From positions 1-38,743 of the forward strand of contig JAEURV010000125.1 in NCBI GenBank assembly GCA_016788465.1: DNA of 38,743 bases, in the 5' to 3' direction. Source of the stretch: Nitrospira sp. GTDB lineage: Bacteria > Nitrospirota > Nitrospiria > Nitrospirales > Nitrospiraceae. Positions 1 to 8,199 of the stretch are shown one piece after another. The notes beneath the pieces were generated by a model. That model saw only the letters and a program-made list of their open reading frames with translations. It made no database searches and was not told the DNA's origin. A program made the position numbers and the translations under genes. Positions within the stretch are counted from its first letter, which is position 1. Each line of letters opens with the position of its first letter.

Positions 1-87
1 AGCAGGAAGAGCGTTCCCTGCAGCCTCTTAGAAACACCTCCGTCGCAATTTGCAATCAGCGGAGTTCGTCCGTATGATCACCGCGCG

Positions 88-1026
88 ATGAATTGCACGA
101 AATGTAAGACCAAAGCTGTACTGAAATTGCCGCGTCACAACGCGGCATTCTGCAAGGGCTGTTTTAACTCCTTCGCCCACGATCAAGTCGTGCGGGCGAT
201 CAAGTCACAGGAGATGTTTAAGAAGAATGACCGCATTCTTGTGGCCGTATCTGGAGGAAAGGATAGTCTGGCCTTGTGGGATCTTCTCTTGAAGCTGGGC
301 TATAAGGCTGACGCGCTCTATGTGAATCTCGGTATACCGGGCTATTCGGATCGCTCGAAAGACAAAGTTCAGCGTTATGCCGAAACGGTCGCCGTACCCT
401 ATGGCGCCACACTGCACCTCCACACCGTTGAACAAACCGAAGGCGCCGGGATGAAAGAACTGGCGCAGCTCGTGCACCGTCCCACCTGTAGCACCTGTGG
501 CACCATCAAACGCTATCAATTTAATCGTGTCGCGATCGAACAGGATTATGACGTGATGGCGACCGGCCACAATCTCGATGATGAGGCTGCCCGGCTGCTC
601 GGCAACGTGCTCCATTGGCAAGAAGAGTATCTCGAGAAGCAGAGTCCCAACCTTCCTGCGTCGATCGAAGGTTTTGCAAAAAAGGTAAAGCCGCTCTATC
701 GATTGACTGAACGAGAACTTGCCGCCTACTGTGTGCTGAACGGGATTGATTACATCGTGGATGAATGTCCGATGGCGCAGGGTGCGCGCACGCTACTTTA
801 TAAGGAAGTGCTCAACCGACTCGAAACAGAATCGCCAGGGACGAAACAATATTTCTATTGGGGATTCTTAGAGAAGCAGCGCAAGAAACCATCGACCGAA
901 CCGACCATGACAGAGAAAGACCAAGCCTCGCTCCATCCCTGCCCCACTTGCGGGCAACCCACCACCGGCGAAACCTGCTCCTATTGTAAGCTGATGGCAC
1001 GGGCCAAGGCAGCACCGGCTCGCTGA
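88..1026 (+). CDS. NcsA/Ctu1-type tRNA 2-thiolation protein (PP-loop ATPase)
   Basis: A 312-residue protein of the TtcA/NcsA/Ctu1 family, which adenylates a tRNA base and replaces oxygen with sulfur. Seen: N-terminal zinc-ribbon cysteines C3/C6 and C22/C25; the PP-loop SGGKDS at 55-60; a CxxC at 134/137; GHNLDDEA at 160-167; and ECPM with C227. A second CxxC pair lies at the C-terminus (C285/C288 and C297/C300). In archaeal NcsA three equivalent cysteines hold a [4Fe-4S] cluster, so C134, C137 and C227 are the likely ligands. The layout with zinc fingers at both ends is closer to NcsA/Ctu1 than to E. coli TtcA. The reading frame is open back to base 1, but no ATG, GTG or TTG lies in frame upstream and the ribbon begins at residue 3, so this ATG is kept. 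No clear ribosome site is visible. The modified base (U34 or another) cannot be read from sequence. Confidence 0.85.
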   Translation: MNCTKCKTKAVLKLPRHNAAFCKGCFNSFAHDQVVRAIKSQEMFKKNDRILVAVSGGKDSLALWDLLLKLGYKADALYVNLGIPGYSDRSKDKVQRYAETVAVPYGATLHLHTVEQTEGAGMKELAQLVHRPTCSTCGTIKRYQFNRVAIEQDYDVMATGHNLDDEAARLLGNVLHWQEEYLEKQSPNLPASIEGFAKKVKPLYRLTERELAAYCVLNGIDYIVDECPMAQGARTLLYKEVLNRLETESPGTKQYFYWGFLEKQRKKPSTEPTMTEKDQASLHPCPTCGQPTTGETCSYCKLMARAKAAPAR

Positions 1027-1110
1027 CCCATTCGGCCCTTGCAAACCTGGTAGGCACTCCGTAAGCTGACTAGGAACGGCTTCTGTTGAACCTCCACGAA
1101 CGGACGTTGT

Positions 1111-2160
1111 ATGGGGACGGCTCCGCAAGATTACTATCAGACACTCGGTGTTTCTCGAACGGCTTCGGCCGAAGAGATCAAGAAAGCCTTTCGTCGGCTA
1201 GCTCGCCAATACCATCCCGACCTTCATTCTGGGTCCAAGAAGGCCGAGATGGAAAAGAAATTTAAAGAGTTGAATGAAGCTCAGGAGGTTCTCACTGATC
1301 CCGAGAAACGCAAGAAGTATGATCAGTACGGGAGTGATTGGGACCAGGCTCAAGCCTTCGAAAAGGCTCGTCAGCAAGCTTGGACCAGAGGTGCGACCAG
1401 TCCGTGGGATTTTGACCAAGATGCCGGTAACCGCGGCGGGACTGGAGAGAACTTTTCCGATTTTTTCGAGAGTCTGTTTGGTAATCGTAAACAAGGGACA
1501 GGAGGACGTAGTGAGAGCGGACGGGCTGGACAGGATTTAGAGACAGAAGTGCAGTTGACCCTGCGGGAAGTCCTGACCGGTGTCGTGAAGCGGGTAAATC
1601 TACGGGAACCACAAACGTGTTCGACTTGTCACGGGCACGGTATGGTACGAGGACGCTCCTGTGGGGCCTGTCAGGGAACAGGACGGACGATCGGCCACAA
1701 GACCATTGAAGTGAGAATTCCGGCCGGCGTCCAGGACGGAACTCGAGTTCGGGTGGCGGGAAAAGGTCAACTCGGGAGCGACGGTGGAAAACGTGGTGAT
1801 TTATATCTGCTCGTGAGCATCTCTGCGGACCCAATTTTCCGTCGGCAGGGGTCGGATCTTCATGTCACCCTCCCTATCTATCCGTGGGAAGCAATTCTTG
1901 GAGCGGACGTGACGGCTCCCACATTGACCGAACCGGTGAAGGTCAAAGTGCCCCCTGGGAGTAAAGCCGATGCGAAACTTCGACTCAAGGGAAAGGGACT
2001 CCCCTCAGCCACCGGTGGAGCGGGAGACCTTTTCCTGACGTTGCAGATTGTGATGCCGACGATGGCTACGGAAGAGGAGCGGATCCTCTACGAACGGTTG
2101 AGCAAACAACGACATCCCGATCCTCGAGCAGAACTCCTCCATCAGGCTCAACGACATTGA
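1111..2160 (+). CDS. DnaJ-family co-chaperone with a reduced zinc-finger region
   Basis: A 349-residue Hsp40. The J domain (about 6-75) carries the HPD motif at 35-37 that stimulates DnaK ATP hydrolysis. A Gly/Phe-containing linker follows (about 95-140), then the substrate-binding DnaJ C domain (about 140-340). Canonical DnaJ has four CxxCxGxG repeats and binds two zinc ions. Here only two are present (CSTCHGHG from C170 and CGACQGTG from C184), enough for one zinc site. The protein therefore sits between type I DnaJ and zinc-free CbpA. No dnaK or grpE is nearby, so it may be an accessory rather than the main DnaJ. No strong ribosome site precedes the ATG, but the J domain starts within seven residues of it. 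Confidence 0.88.
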   Translation: MGTAPQDYYQTLGVSRTASAEEIKKAFRRLARQYHPDLHSGSKKAEMEKKFKELNEAQEVLTDPEKRKKYDQYGSDWDQAQAFEKARQQAWTRGATSPWDFDQDAGNRGGTGENFSDFFESLFGNRKQGTGGRSESGRAGQDLETEVQLTLREVLTGVVKRVNLREPQTCSTCHGHGMVRGRSCGACQGTGRTIGHKTIEVRIPAGVQDGTRVRVAGKGQLGSDGGKRGDLYLLVSISADPIFRRQGSDLHVTLPIYPWEAILGADVTAPTLTEPVKVKVPPGSKADAKLRLKGKGLPSATGGAGDLFLTLQIVMPTMATEEERILYERLSKQRHPDPRAELLHQAQRH

Positions 2161-2221
2161 GTCGACCAAGCAGCTGGTTGAATCATCATAGCGAACTCGA
2201 ACGGCTCGCTTGCGTTGCGGC

Positions 2222-2237
2222 GCTTGCTATGGCAAGC
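2222..2237 (+). other. Small hairpin after dnaJ
   Basis: A perfect 6-bp stem (GCTTGC/GCAAGC) with a TATG loop lies between the dnaJ-like gene and the next ribosome site. There is no T-run after it, so it is at best a weak terminator or a leader structure for the next gene. Confidence 0.2.
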
Positions 2238-2260
2238 TTCGGACGAGGGGCTTCCAAACC

Positions 2261-2267
2261 AAGGAGG
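2261..2267 (+). promoter_or_regulatory. Ribosome binding site that fixes the start of the Spy-like gene
   Basis: AAGGAGG lies 6 bases before the ATG at 2274. It shows that the longer reading frame opening at 2157, inside the dnaJ stop, is not the real start, because the signal peptide begins exactly at 2274. Confidence 0.8.
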
Positions 2268-2273
2268 AAATGC

Positions 2274-2924
2274 ATGAAGTTAGTCACGAAGACGGCAACG
2301 GTTGCGGTTCTGTCGGCCTGTCTGTTGGTGTTGGGTGTACCCAGCTTGTGGGCGAATGATCCAAGTTATGGCCATGCGGCCAGCGGACATGGTGCGGGTG
2401 GAAGTCATGGGTATGGGAAAGGGATGATGCATACCGGGACCGGGCATTTGATCCGCCACTTGCTCAAGCATGAAAAGGATATCGGGCTGAGTGCGGATCA
2501 GGTCACGAAGCTCAAGGAGCTGCAATTGAATCTTGATCGTGTCAGAATCAAGGCCGAAGCGGATATTCAAATTGCTGAACGTGAGGTGAAAGCGCTAACC
2601 GACGAGGAGAAATCCGATCTTGGGGCGATCGAAGCAAAGCTGAGACAAAGCGAAGACCTCCAAGTTGGATTACGCATGGCGGCCATCAAGGCTCGCCGAG
2701 ACGTGATGGCGGTGCTGACCCCGGAACAGCGTGCGAAGGAAAAGTCCGAGCATGAGAAAGTAATGGAGCAACACAAAGGCTCAGGGATGCATCATGGTGG
2801 GGCCATGCCCTATGGCGTCAATCCTCACGGTACGACACCGCATGGTGCCTATCCCCACGGTGGGAGCAACCCTCACGGCAAGAACCCCCACGAAGTGGCA
2901 CCTCCGCCATCACCAGGCAACTAG
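2274..2924 (+). CDS. Spy/CpxP-like periplasmic protein with a His-rich Pro-His-Gly tail
   Basis: A 216-residue exported protein. Residues 1-27 form a signal peptide ending SLWA/ND. An LSAC sequence at 13-16 resembles a lipobox, but hydrophobic residues continue past it, so ordinary cleavage after A27 is more likely. The mature N-terminus is rich in His and Gly. Residues about 55-165 are charged and helical, with two LTxxQ-like motifs (LSADQVTKL and LTPEQRAKE) typical of the Spy/CpxP/heavy-metal-resistance family, which acts as a periplasmic chaperone or metal sensor. The tail (172-216) contains five Pro-His-Gly/Glu units and a His-His pair, suggesting binding of a soft or borderline metal. 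The metal is not determinable from sequence. The preceding AAGGAGG supports good expression. Confidence 0.75.
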   Translation: MKLVTKTATVAVLSACLLVLGVPSLWANDPSYGHAASGHGAGGSHGYGKGMMHTGTGHLIRHLLKHEKDIGLSADQVTKLKELQLNLDRVRIKAEADIQIAEREVKALTDEEKSDLGAIEAKLRQSEDLQVGLRMAAIKARRDVMAVLTPEQRAKEKSEHEKVMEQHKGSGMHHGGAMPYGVNPHGTTPHGAYPHGGSNPHGKNPHEVAPPPSPGN

Positions 2925-2932
2925 CAGGATAG

Positions 2933-3012
2933 ATGGTGAAATCGATTGCCAGCGTTGTTCTCAGGTCGCTCAGAAGCTCGCCATGACGGTCCTCAATGTG
3001 GAGAGCCTCTGA
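2933..3012 (+). other. Two tiny overlapping reading frames upstream of ilvD (possible leader peptides)
   Basis: ATG at 2933 opens a 17-codon frame (MVKSIASVVLRSLRSSP) preceded by AGGA. Its TGA at 2984 overlaps an ATG at 2983 that opens a 9-codon frame (MTVLNVESL). Both are fairly rich in Val, Leu and Ile, as ilv attenuator leader peptides are. The enrichment is modest, and chance is a real alternative. Confidence 0.2.
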
Positions 3013-3093
3013 GCTCGCTGGGGTTTCTGGTAGACGATTCTTGTACTGCCCTACTGGCTCTTCTGCATCAATCTGTGATATCCACAATATTGC

Positions 3094-3120
3094 GGCTTGA
3101 AGGACCTCAAGCCTAGTTTT
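3094..3120 (+). terminator. Terminator-like hairpin in the ilvD leader
   Basis: A perfect 7-bp inverted repeat, GGCTTGA/TCAAGCC with a 6-base loop, is followed by TAGTTTT. It lies 43 bases before the ilvD ATG and 170 bases after the Spy-like gene. It could end the upstream transcript or act as an ilvD attenuator. The T-run is short. Confidence 0.4.
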
Positions 3121-3162
3121 CAACAACCTGCCACGTTATGCGGGAAGAGGACCTCGACGACA

Positions 3163-4836
3163 ATGAAAAAACAAGTCAAGCTTCAAAGTCATGACCTCCT
3201 GGTGGGAGCCGGTCGTGCGCCGGCTCGGGCGATGCTGAAAGCGGTCGGCTTCACAGACGACGATTTGTCGAAGCCGATTGTCGGTGTCGCCAACACGTGG
3301 ATTGAGGTCATGCCATGTAATTTCCATTTGCGCCGGCTTTCCGAGCGTGTGAAGGCCGGCATTCGAGCTGCCGGTGGGACCCCAATCGAGTACAACACCA
3401 TCGCGGTGTCTGATGGCATTTCTATGGGGACCGAAGGTATGAAGGCCTCGCTCATCAGTCGAGAGGTCATCGCTGATTCGATTGAACTCGTGGCACGTGG
3501 ACATTTGTTTGATGCGGTCGTGGCTCTCTCCGGTTGTGATAAGACGATTCCTGGAACGGTGATGGCTCTTGCCCGATTGAATTTGCCCTCGCTCATGCTA
3601 TACGGCGGGTCAATTATGCCAGGGCAGTTTCAGGGACATGATGTGACCATTCAAGATGTCTTTGAAGCCGTCGGTAAACATGCCTCAGGAAGAATGACTG
3701 ATGCTGAGTTGAAAGACCTGGAGGACCATGCTTGTCCAGGGCCCGGAGCCTGTGGCGGCCAGTTTACGGCGAATACCATGGCCATTGCCTTCGAGTTTCT
3801 GGGGATTTCACCCATGGGGCGCAATGGAGTGCCTGCCATGGATGGACGGAAGGATGACGTGGCGTTTGAGTGCGGCAAGATGGTGATGGAGCTCGTGAAG
3901 CAGGATCTTCGCCCTCGTCAGCTCATCACTCGCAAGTCACTGGAGAATGCCATTGCCGCTGTTGCGACGACGGGGGGATCGACGAACGCCGTGCTGCATC
4001 TACTGGCCATTGCCCGTGAATCTGGGATCAAACTGAGCATTGATGATTTTGACAGAATCAATCGCAAGGTTCCTTTACTGGCTGATCTGAAGCCGGGCGG
4101 TCGCTTTGCTGCGGCGGATCTCTATGCGGCTGGGGGTACGACCTTGGTCGCCAAACGATTGCTCGATGCCGGGTTGCTCCACAAAGATCAGCCGACGGTG
4201 ACCGGTCGCACGATCGGTGAAGAGGCGTCGAAGGCTCGCGAAGCATCTGGGCAGCAAGTGCTGCGTCCCCTCGCCCACCCAATCAAGCCAACCGGCGGTC
4301 TTGTTATTTTGAAAGGAAATTTGGCTCCGGAGGGCTGTGTGGTGAAGGTCGCAGGCCATTCAATGACGAAGTTTCAAGGACCGGCCAAGGTGTACGATCA
4401 GGAAGAAGAAGCCTTTATCGCGGTCAAGGCCGGGCAGATCAAGGCAGGTGACGTCGTCGTCATTCGATATGAGGGGCCGGCCGGTGGGCCTGGGATGCGT
4501 GAGATGTTAGGTGTGACCGCGGCGATCGTCGGTGCTGGGCTGGGTGATTCCGTTGCCTTGCTCACCGACGGACGTTTCTCCGGGGCAACGCATGGACTAA
4601 TGGCCGGCCATGTGGCACCTGAAGCGGTGAAGGGCGGACCCATCGCGGCGGTCAGGAACGGCGACATCATTACTTTCGATATTCCCAAGCGGCGCCTTGA
4701 TGTGAGTCTCTCGAAAAAAGAGATCGCCGCTCGAATGAAGAAGGTCAAACGACCGACTCCGCGGTACACCTCCGGTGTGATGGGGAAGTATGCCAGGCAT
4801 GTCTCGTCCGCCTCGGAAGGTGCCGTTACGAGTTAA
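3163..4836 (+). CDS. ilvD: Dihydroxy-acid dehydratase
   Basis: Converts 2,3-dihydroxy-isovalerate and 2,3-dihydroxy-3-methylvalerate to the 2-keto acids that yield valine, leucine and isoleucine. It is a cytoplasmic Fe-S enzyme. The 557-residue length is normal for the family. The likely cluster ligands are visible: C52 in MPCN, C125 in SGCDK, and C197 just before FTANTM. The ATG at 3163 is chosen because family members start close to this point; the longer frame from 3097 would begin with TTG inside the hairpin described above. No good ribosome site is seen (GAGG is 12 bases away). No other branched-chain pathway gene is in the window, so the gene stands alone here. It converges on the polysaccharide block, with 14 bases between stops and no obvious terminator. 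Confidence 0.95.
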   Translation: MKKQVKLQSHDLLVGAGRAPARAMLKAVGFTDDDLSKPIVGVANTWIEVMPCNFHLRRLSERVKAGIRAAGGTPIEYNTIAVSDGISMGTEGMKASLISREVIADSIELVARGHLFDAVVALSGCDKTIPGTVMALARLNLPSLMLYGGSIMPGQFQGHDVTIQDVFEAVGKHASGRMTDAELKDLEDHACPGPGACGGQFTANTMAIAFEFLGISPMGRNGVPAMDGRKDDVAFECGKMVMELVKQDLRPRQLITRKSLENAIAAVATTGGSTNAVLHLLAIARESGIKLSIDDFDRINRKVPLLADLKPGGRFAAADLYAAGGTTLVAKRLLDAGLLHKDQPTVTGRTIGEEASKAREASGQQVLRPLAHPIKPTGGLVILKGNLAPEGCVVKVAGHSMTKFQGPAKVYDQEEEAFIAVKAGQIKAGDVVVIRYEGPAGGPGMREMLGVTAAIVGAGLGDSVALLTDGRFSGATHGLMAGHVAPEAVKGGPIAAVRNGDIITFDIPKRRLDVSLSKKEIAARMKKVKRPTPRYTSGVMGKYARHVSSASEGAVTS

Positions 4837-4850
4837 GTGCCGGGGAAGGT

Positions 4851-5612
4851 TCAAGTCTGTGGTTTTCTCAGCCAAAGTGTAATGACACTGGTTACGGCAT
4901 CCTCATGTGTATATCGGTGCAGGTATGGGAGTGAAGGAAGCGCTTCGGCAATAACGTTGCTGACCGTGGATTCTTGATGCTCGATCATGAACCCTACCTC
5001 AGTAAATAACTTTATCCAGTCGGACTTCCTCAGTCGATTGGTGTACGAGCTACGATTCCATTTCATCAGATTCCACAACCACTGAGGATATCGGAGGCAA
5101 TCGAATAGCTTGAGTGGTTGTGGGGGGTGCAATCCGTAGTACGAATGGTCGCCGAGATCAATCAGAGCAACGAGGTGACCGCCGGTGCGCAGAACCCGAA
5201 AGCATTCTGCGACGGTCATAGTTGGGTTGCGCACATGCTCAAAAGCGGTATGGGACCAGATGCAGTCGAATCGGCAAGAATCGAATGGGAGCCGCCGGCC
5301 ATCATAGATGATATAACGAATCCGTTTTCTCTTCGCCAGCACATCAGGAACGTACCTCAAAACATCCACAGCCGTACAATCGGCCGCCCCTGCCGTGAGT
5401 GCTCTTTCCAAGACATCCAGGGTCTGTCCCGGCCCAATCTCCAATACCTCCTTTCCAAGAGGCGGATCAAATCGGCTATACATCTTGAACACTTCGTCTA
5501 CCTTTCCTGAATCCGAGTTGATTCCTGTCAGGTGGTATCGCTGGATCAATTGGGAAATTAGCTTCAATCCAAGAAGCAGATTCTGAAGGATCTCAAATGG
5601 GACAAACGTCAT
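4851..5612 (-). CDS. Class I SAM-dependent methyltransferase (last gene of the polysaccharide block)
   Basis: 253 residues. The SAM-binding Rossmann fold is marked by motif I VLEIGPGQT (about 56-64), an acidic VDVLR segment (about 80), FDCIWSHTAFEHV (motif IV region) and VLRTGGHLVAL. This is the Methyltransf_11 layout, with a basic, Trp-rich C-terminal half. The N-terminus is helical and weakly hydrophobic, so peripheral membrane association is possible. It is the final gene of the minus-strand block, 68 bases after a GT4 glycosyltransferase, suggesting that it methylates the glycan or a lipid-linked intermediate. The acceptor cannot be deduced. No clear ribosome site precedes the ATG. Confidence 0.75.
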   Translation of the reverse strand: MTFVPFEILQNLLLGLKLISQLIQRYHLTGINSDSGKVDEVFKMYSRFDPPLGKEVLEIGPGQTLDVLERALTAGAADCTAVDVLRYVPDVLAKRKRIRYIIYDGRRLPFDSCRFDCIWSHTAFEHVRNPTMTVAECFRVLRTGGHLVALIDLGDHSYYGLHPPQPLKLFDCLRYPQWLWNLMKWNRSSYTNRLRKSDWIKLFTEVGFMIEHQESTVSNVIAEALPSLPYLHRYTHEDAVTSVITLWLRKPQT

Positions 5613-5680
5613 GATTCAATGGCGTTGAGGTGTGACGTGCGTGAGGAGGTCCATTCAAGTTGTTGTTCGCTGAATTGTGC

Positions 5681-6859
5681 TCAGGCGGCTAGTCTCTGAG
5701 TCATTCCATCATGATCGGGATTCAGTAAACGATCATATAATCGTTCGTATTGCAGAACCGTTTCACTGATGTGAAACTCGCACGGGAGCAGAGATGGGTC
5801 TGCTCGACGAGTTTCCGATGGTTTCACCGGAGATGACAATATGCGGATGATGGCATTGGCCAATCCGTTGATGTCGCCCGCTTGACAGAGCTCTCCGATC
5901 GCCCCCCCCACCACGACTTCATCCGCCCCTCCGACCTGTGTGGCGACGATGGGTAGACCTGCAACTCGTGCTTCAAGTAATACTCGAGGTAGCCCTTCCC
6001 AATGAGATGTTAAGAGGAAAATATCGAATGCGTGCATCACCGCCGGAATGTCACGTCTCCATCCGCTTAAATGCACATAATCGTGAAGCTGATGGCGTTC
6101 GATCATCGATTCGATCTTTGCGCGTAATTCTCCGTCTCCGACGAGGACGAGCCGGACGTTGGGGAGTGATTGGGTGACCAGTTTAGCCACCTCGATAAAA
6201 TCCTCCGGAGCTTTCTGCGGTTTGAGACATGCCACGGTTCCGACCAGGCTAGTTCCTGGCTCTGCGCCCAATTCCCTCCTCAGCCGTTCGCGGTCCGCAT
6301 GTAACAGCCCTTGCTGAAACGGTTTTGGATCAATGCCTGGCCGTACCAATAGGACGTTGTTCTTGAATAGACGCCAAGCCAACCCCTTTTTGATATCGCT
6401 CTGAGAGACAGCCACCCACTGGGTGGTGATCCATCCGGTGATCCGTTCCACCATGACAAAGAGGTATTTCAGCCAGGGAGACTGTACGGGGGTAATGCCA
6501 TACCCATGGATCGTATGGATGATGACTGGAACACCGACGAACCATGCGGCCCATCGCCCAAGAATCCCGGCTTTTGAACTGTGCGTATGGACGATCGATG
6601 GACGAAGACGGCGAAGCAGTTTGGTCAATTGAACGAGAGCCACCAGATCATCTAACGGATGGATCTCCCTGCCTAACTCAGGAAGCAGTTTCACTTCGAC
6701 GTGAGGTAGGCGCTGGGCCTCCTCTGTGAGGATTCCTCCAGGTCCAGTAATTAAAAAGACTCGATACCGTGTAGGATCGAGATGTGACACAACATGGAGC
6801 GCCACTTCTTGCGCTCCCCCCAGTTCAAGTTTGGTGATGATATGGCAAATCGTGTGCAC
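5681..6859 (-). CDS. GT4-family glycosyltransferase
   Basis: A retaining GT-B glycosyltransferase of about 392 residues. The N-terminal domain opens with HIITKLELGGAQE, the glycine-rich acceptor-side loop of GT4 enzymes. The C-terminal domain has GDGELR, SGWRRDIP and the EX7E region HWEGLPRVLLEARVAGLP that contacts the nucleotide-sugar donor. An ATG at 6964 exists, but it lies 94 bases inside the preceding flavoprotein gene and would add 35 unrelated residues. The GTG at 6859, just after that gene's TAG and preceded by GGCAGG, is preferred. It probably adds a hexose late in assembly of the exported polysaccharide. Donor and linkage are unknown. Confidence 0.85.
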   Translation of the reverse strand: MHTICHIITKLELGGAQEVALHVVSHLDPTRYRVFLITGPGGILTEEAQRLPHVEVKLLPELGREIHPLDDLVALVQLTKLLRRLRPSIVHTHSSKAGILGRWAAWFVGVPVIIHTIHGYGITPVQSPWLKYLFVMVERITGWITTQWVAVSQSDIKKGLAWRLFKNNVLLVRPGIDPKPFQQGLLHADRERLRRELGAEPGTSLVGTVACLKPQKAPEDFIEVAKLVTQSLPNVRLVLVGDGELRAKIESMIERHQLHDYVHLSGWRRDIPAVMHAFDIFLLTSHWEGLPRVLLEARVAGLPIVATQVGGADEVVVGGAIGELCQAGDINGLANAIIRILSSPVKPSETRRADPSLLPCEFHISETVLQYERLYDRLLNPDHDGMTQRLAA

Positions 6860-6870
6860 GACACCTGCCG

Positions 6871-8199
6871 CTATGCAGAGAGGGCTTGATTTTGGTCCAT
6901 TCGGAGTCGTTCCGCCAACTGCTTCCCCTGTCCGATGGCATCCTCCATAGAGGTATGTTCCCAACGGCCGTATCGGCCGATGGAATGGATGCCTCTTCGC
7001 TCGAGCTCCGAGAGGATGGCGGGAATCGCAGTTGCGCGATGGCGATCGAAGTAGACATAGGCGTAGTGCAAATCCTTCACGTCGGAGACGACCATATCGT
7101 CACCGGGACGTAGGATTCCGGCCCGCTCTAATCCAGTCCTGGCTTGAGCGACAAGCTGGTCAACCGGTTGATGCTCCATCGGTCGGTGCGAGATCTCAAC
7201 ATACATCGAACTACAGCCTGGTTGGCCTAACGCCGAGGAGAAATTCATGGGAAATCCGACTCGATAAAATGGAAATTCCGGTTCAGGGAAATACAGCCAA
7301 TGTTTGTCCGACACCTGCTCCCGTGCCACGGCCAGGTTGAGGTTATAGACCGATACCCACCGCAGTCCCTCAGCGGCTTCTTTGAGAGGTGCAGGCAAAT
7401 CGAGGCATCGGCGCACAAGTTCCGGAACCGGAATCGTCGAAATTAATGACTCATAGTGCTCAGTTCTTGTCGTATCGCTGAGCCGATCATAGAAACGGGC
7501 TCGTCGGCGTTTCGTATCCACCTCCAGAAGTTCGACATTGGTCTCGATGCTTGAGATACCAGGCAGGAAGGACTGAGGGAGAACGTTGATACCACCCGAT
7601 GCAGGATAGAGGAATGAAGGATTGTAACCGAACGCCTTGTCCTTGATGCCTAACGCACCATTGATTACGTCTTTCAATTCCGGCTTCGGCACCAGCCACG
7701 ATACCCAATCGGAGGTAAGCTCATCCAGCGACACCTTCCATAGCTTTTCGTTGAATGGAATCATGAAGTGCTTGGCCATCCCTTCCCCAAGGTTGTCCAA
7801 GATCCATTGCTTGAAACACAGATCTTTTGGATTATTGCTAGAGGCTGGATGCAAGAGTGTCGTGATGAATCCCAGCAGACATTCCCGCACGACCTCGGGC
7901 GGAAGGCCGTGGACGTTCACTTGAAAGGGATATTCTGTGTAGGTTTGGTGTGAGTAGATGAACGATTTGCGATAGTGACGCTGAAGTTTATCTGCAAGTA
8001 ACTGCTCAACTAATGCTTTGATCGCAGGTTGACGAAAATGTAAGAGGTGCCCTGTATAGTCGAAGGTAAACCCGTCTTTGCGATACGACCGGCACAGCCC
8101 TCCTACCTCTGACTCGCGTTCATAGAGTCGATAGGGCATTCCGGTCAGATGGTATGCGGTGCTCAACCCAGCCAGGCCAGCGCCGACGATCACGATCAT
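6871..8199 (-). CDS. FAD-dependent oxidoreductase/mutase-like protein (UGM/protoporphyrinogen-oxidase-like fold)
   Basis: 442 residues. The N-terminus is a classic dinucleotide-binding fold (VIVGAGLAGLS, GxGxxG at 6-11), then YERESEVGGLCRS and FDYTGHLLHF, as in the amine-oxidase, protoporphyrinogen-oxidase and UDP-galactopyranose-mutase superfamily. The C-terminus has an FAD-contacting GRYGRWEHTSMEDAI segment. Its ATG overlaps the WecA-like stop codon (ATGA), so the two are translationally coupled. That context favours a role in sugar processing, such as a mutase or sugar oxidoreductase acting on nucleotide or lipid-linked sugar, over heme synthesis. The longer frame starting at 8325 lies within the upstream gene and is rejected. 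The precise reaction is unknown. Confidence 0.75.
   Translation of the reverse strand: MIVIVGAGLAGLSTAYHLTGMPYRLYERESEVGGLCRSYRKDGFTFDYTGHLLHFRQPAIKALVEQLLADKLQRHYRKSFIYSHQTYTEYPFQVNVHGLPPEVVRECLLGFITTLLHPASSNNPKDLCFKQWILDNLGEGMAKHFMIPFNEKLWKVSLDELTSDWVSWLVPKPELKDVINGALGIKDKAFGYNPSFLYPASGGINVLPQSFLPGISSIETNVELLEVDTKRRRARFYDRLSDTTRTEHYESLISTIPVPELVRRCLDLPAPLKEAAEGLRWVSVYNLNLAVAREQVSDKHWLYFPEPEFPFYRVGFPMNFSSALGQPGCSSMYVEISHRPMEHQPVDQLVAQARTGLERAGILRPGDDMVVSDVKDLHYAYVYFDRHRATAIPAILSELERRGIHSIGRYGRWEHTSMEDAIGQGKQLAERLRMDQNQALSA

Noticed and set aside
1-87. Open reading frame upstream of the tRNA thiolase
   Set aside because: The frame is open but contains no ATG, GTG or TTG, and the protein family starts at its zinc ribbon, so no separate gene or extension can be supported.
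1040-1070. TTGCAA and TAAGCT 17 bases apart before the dnaJ-like gene
   Set aside because: The -10 element matches the consensus at only three of six positions, too weak to call a promoter.
2157-2273. N-terminal extension of the Spy-like protein
   Set aside because: AAGGAGG and a clean signal peptide at 2274 show the true start; the extension would place 39 residues before the signal peptide.
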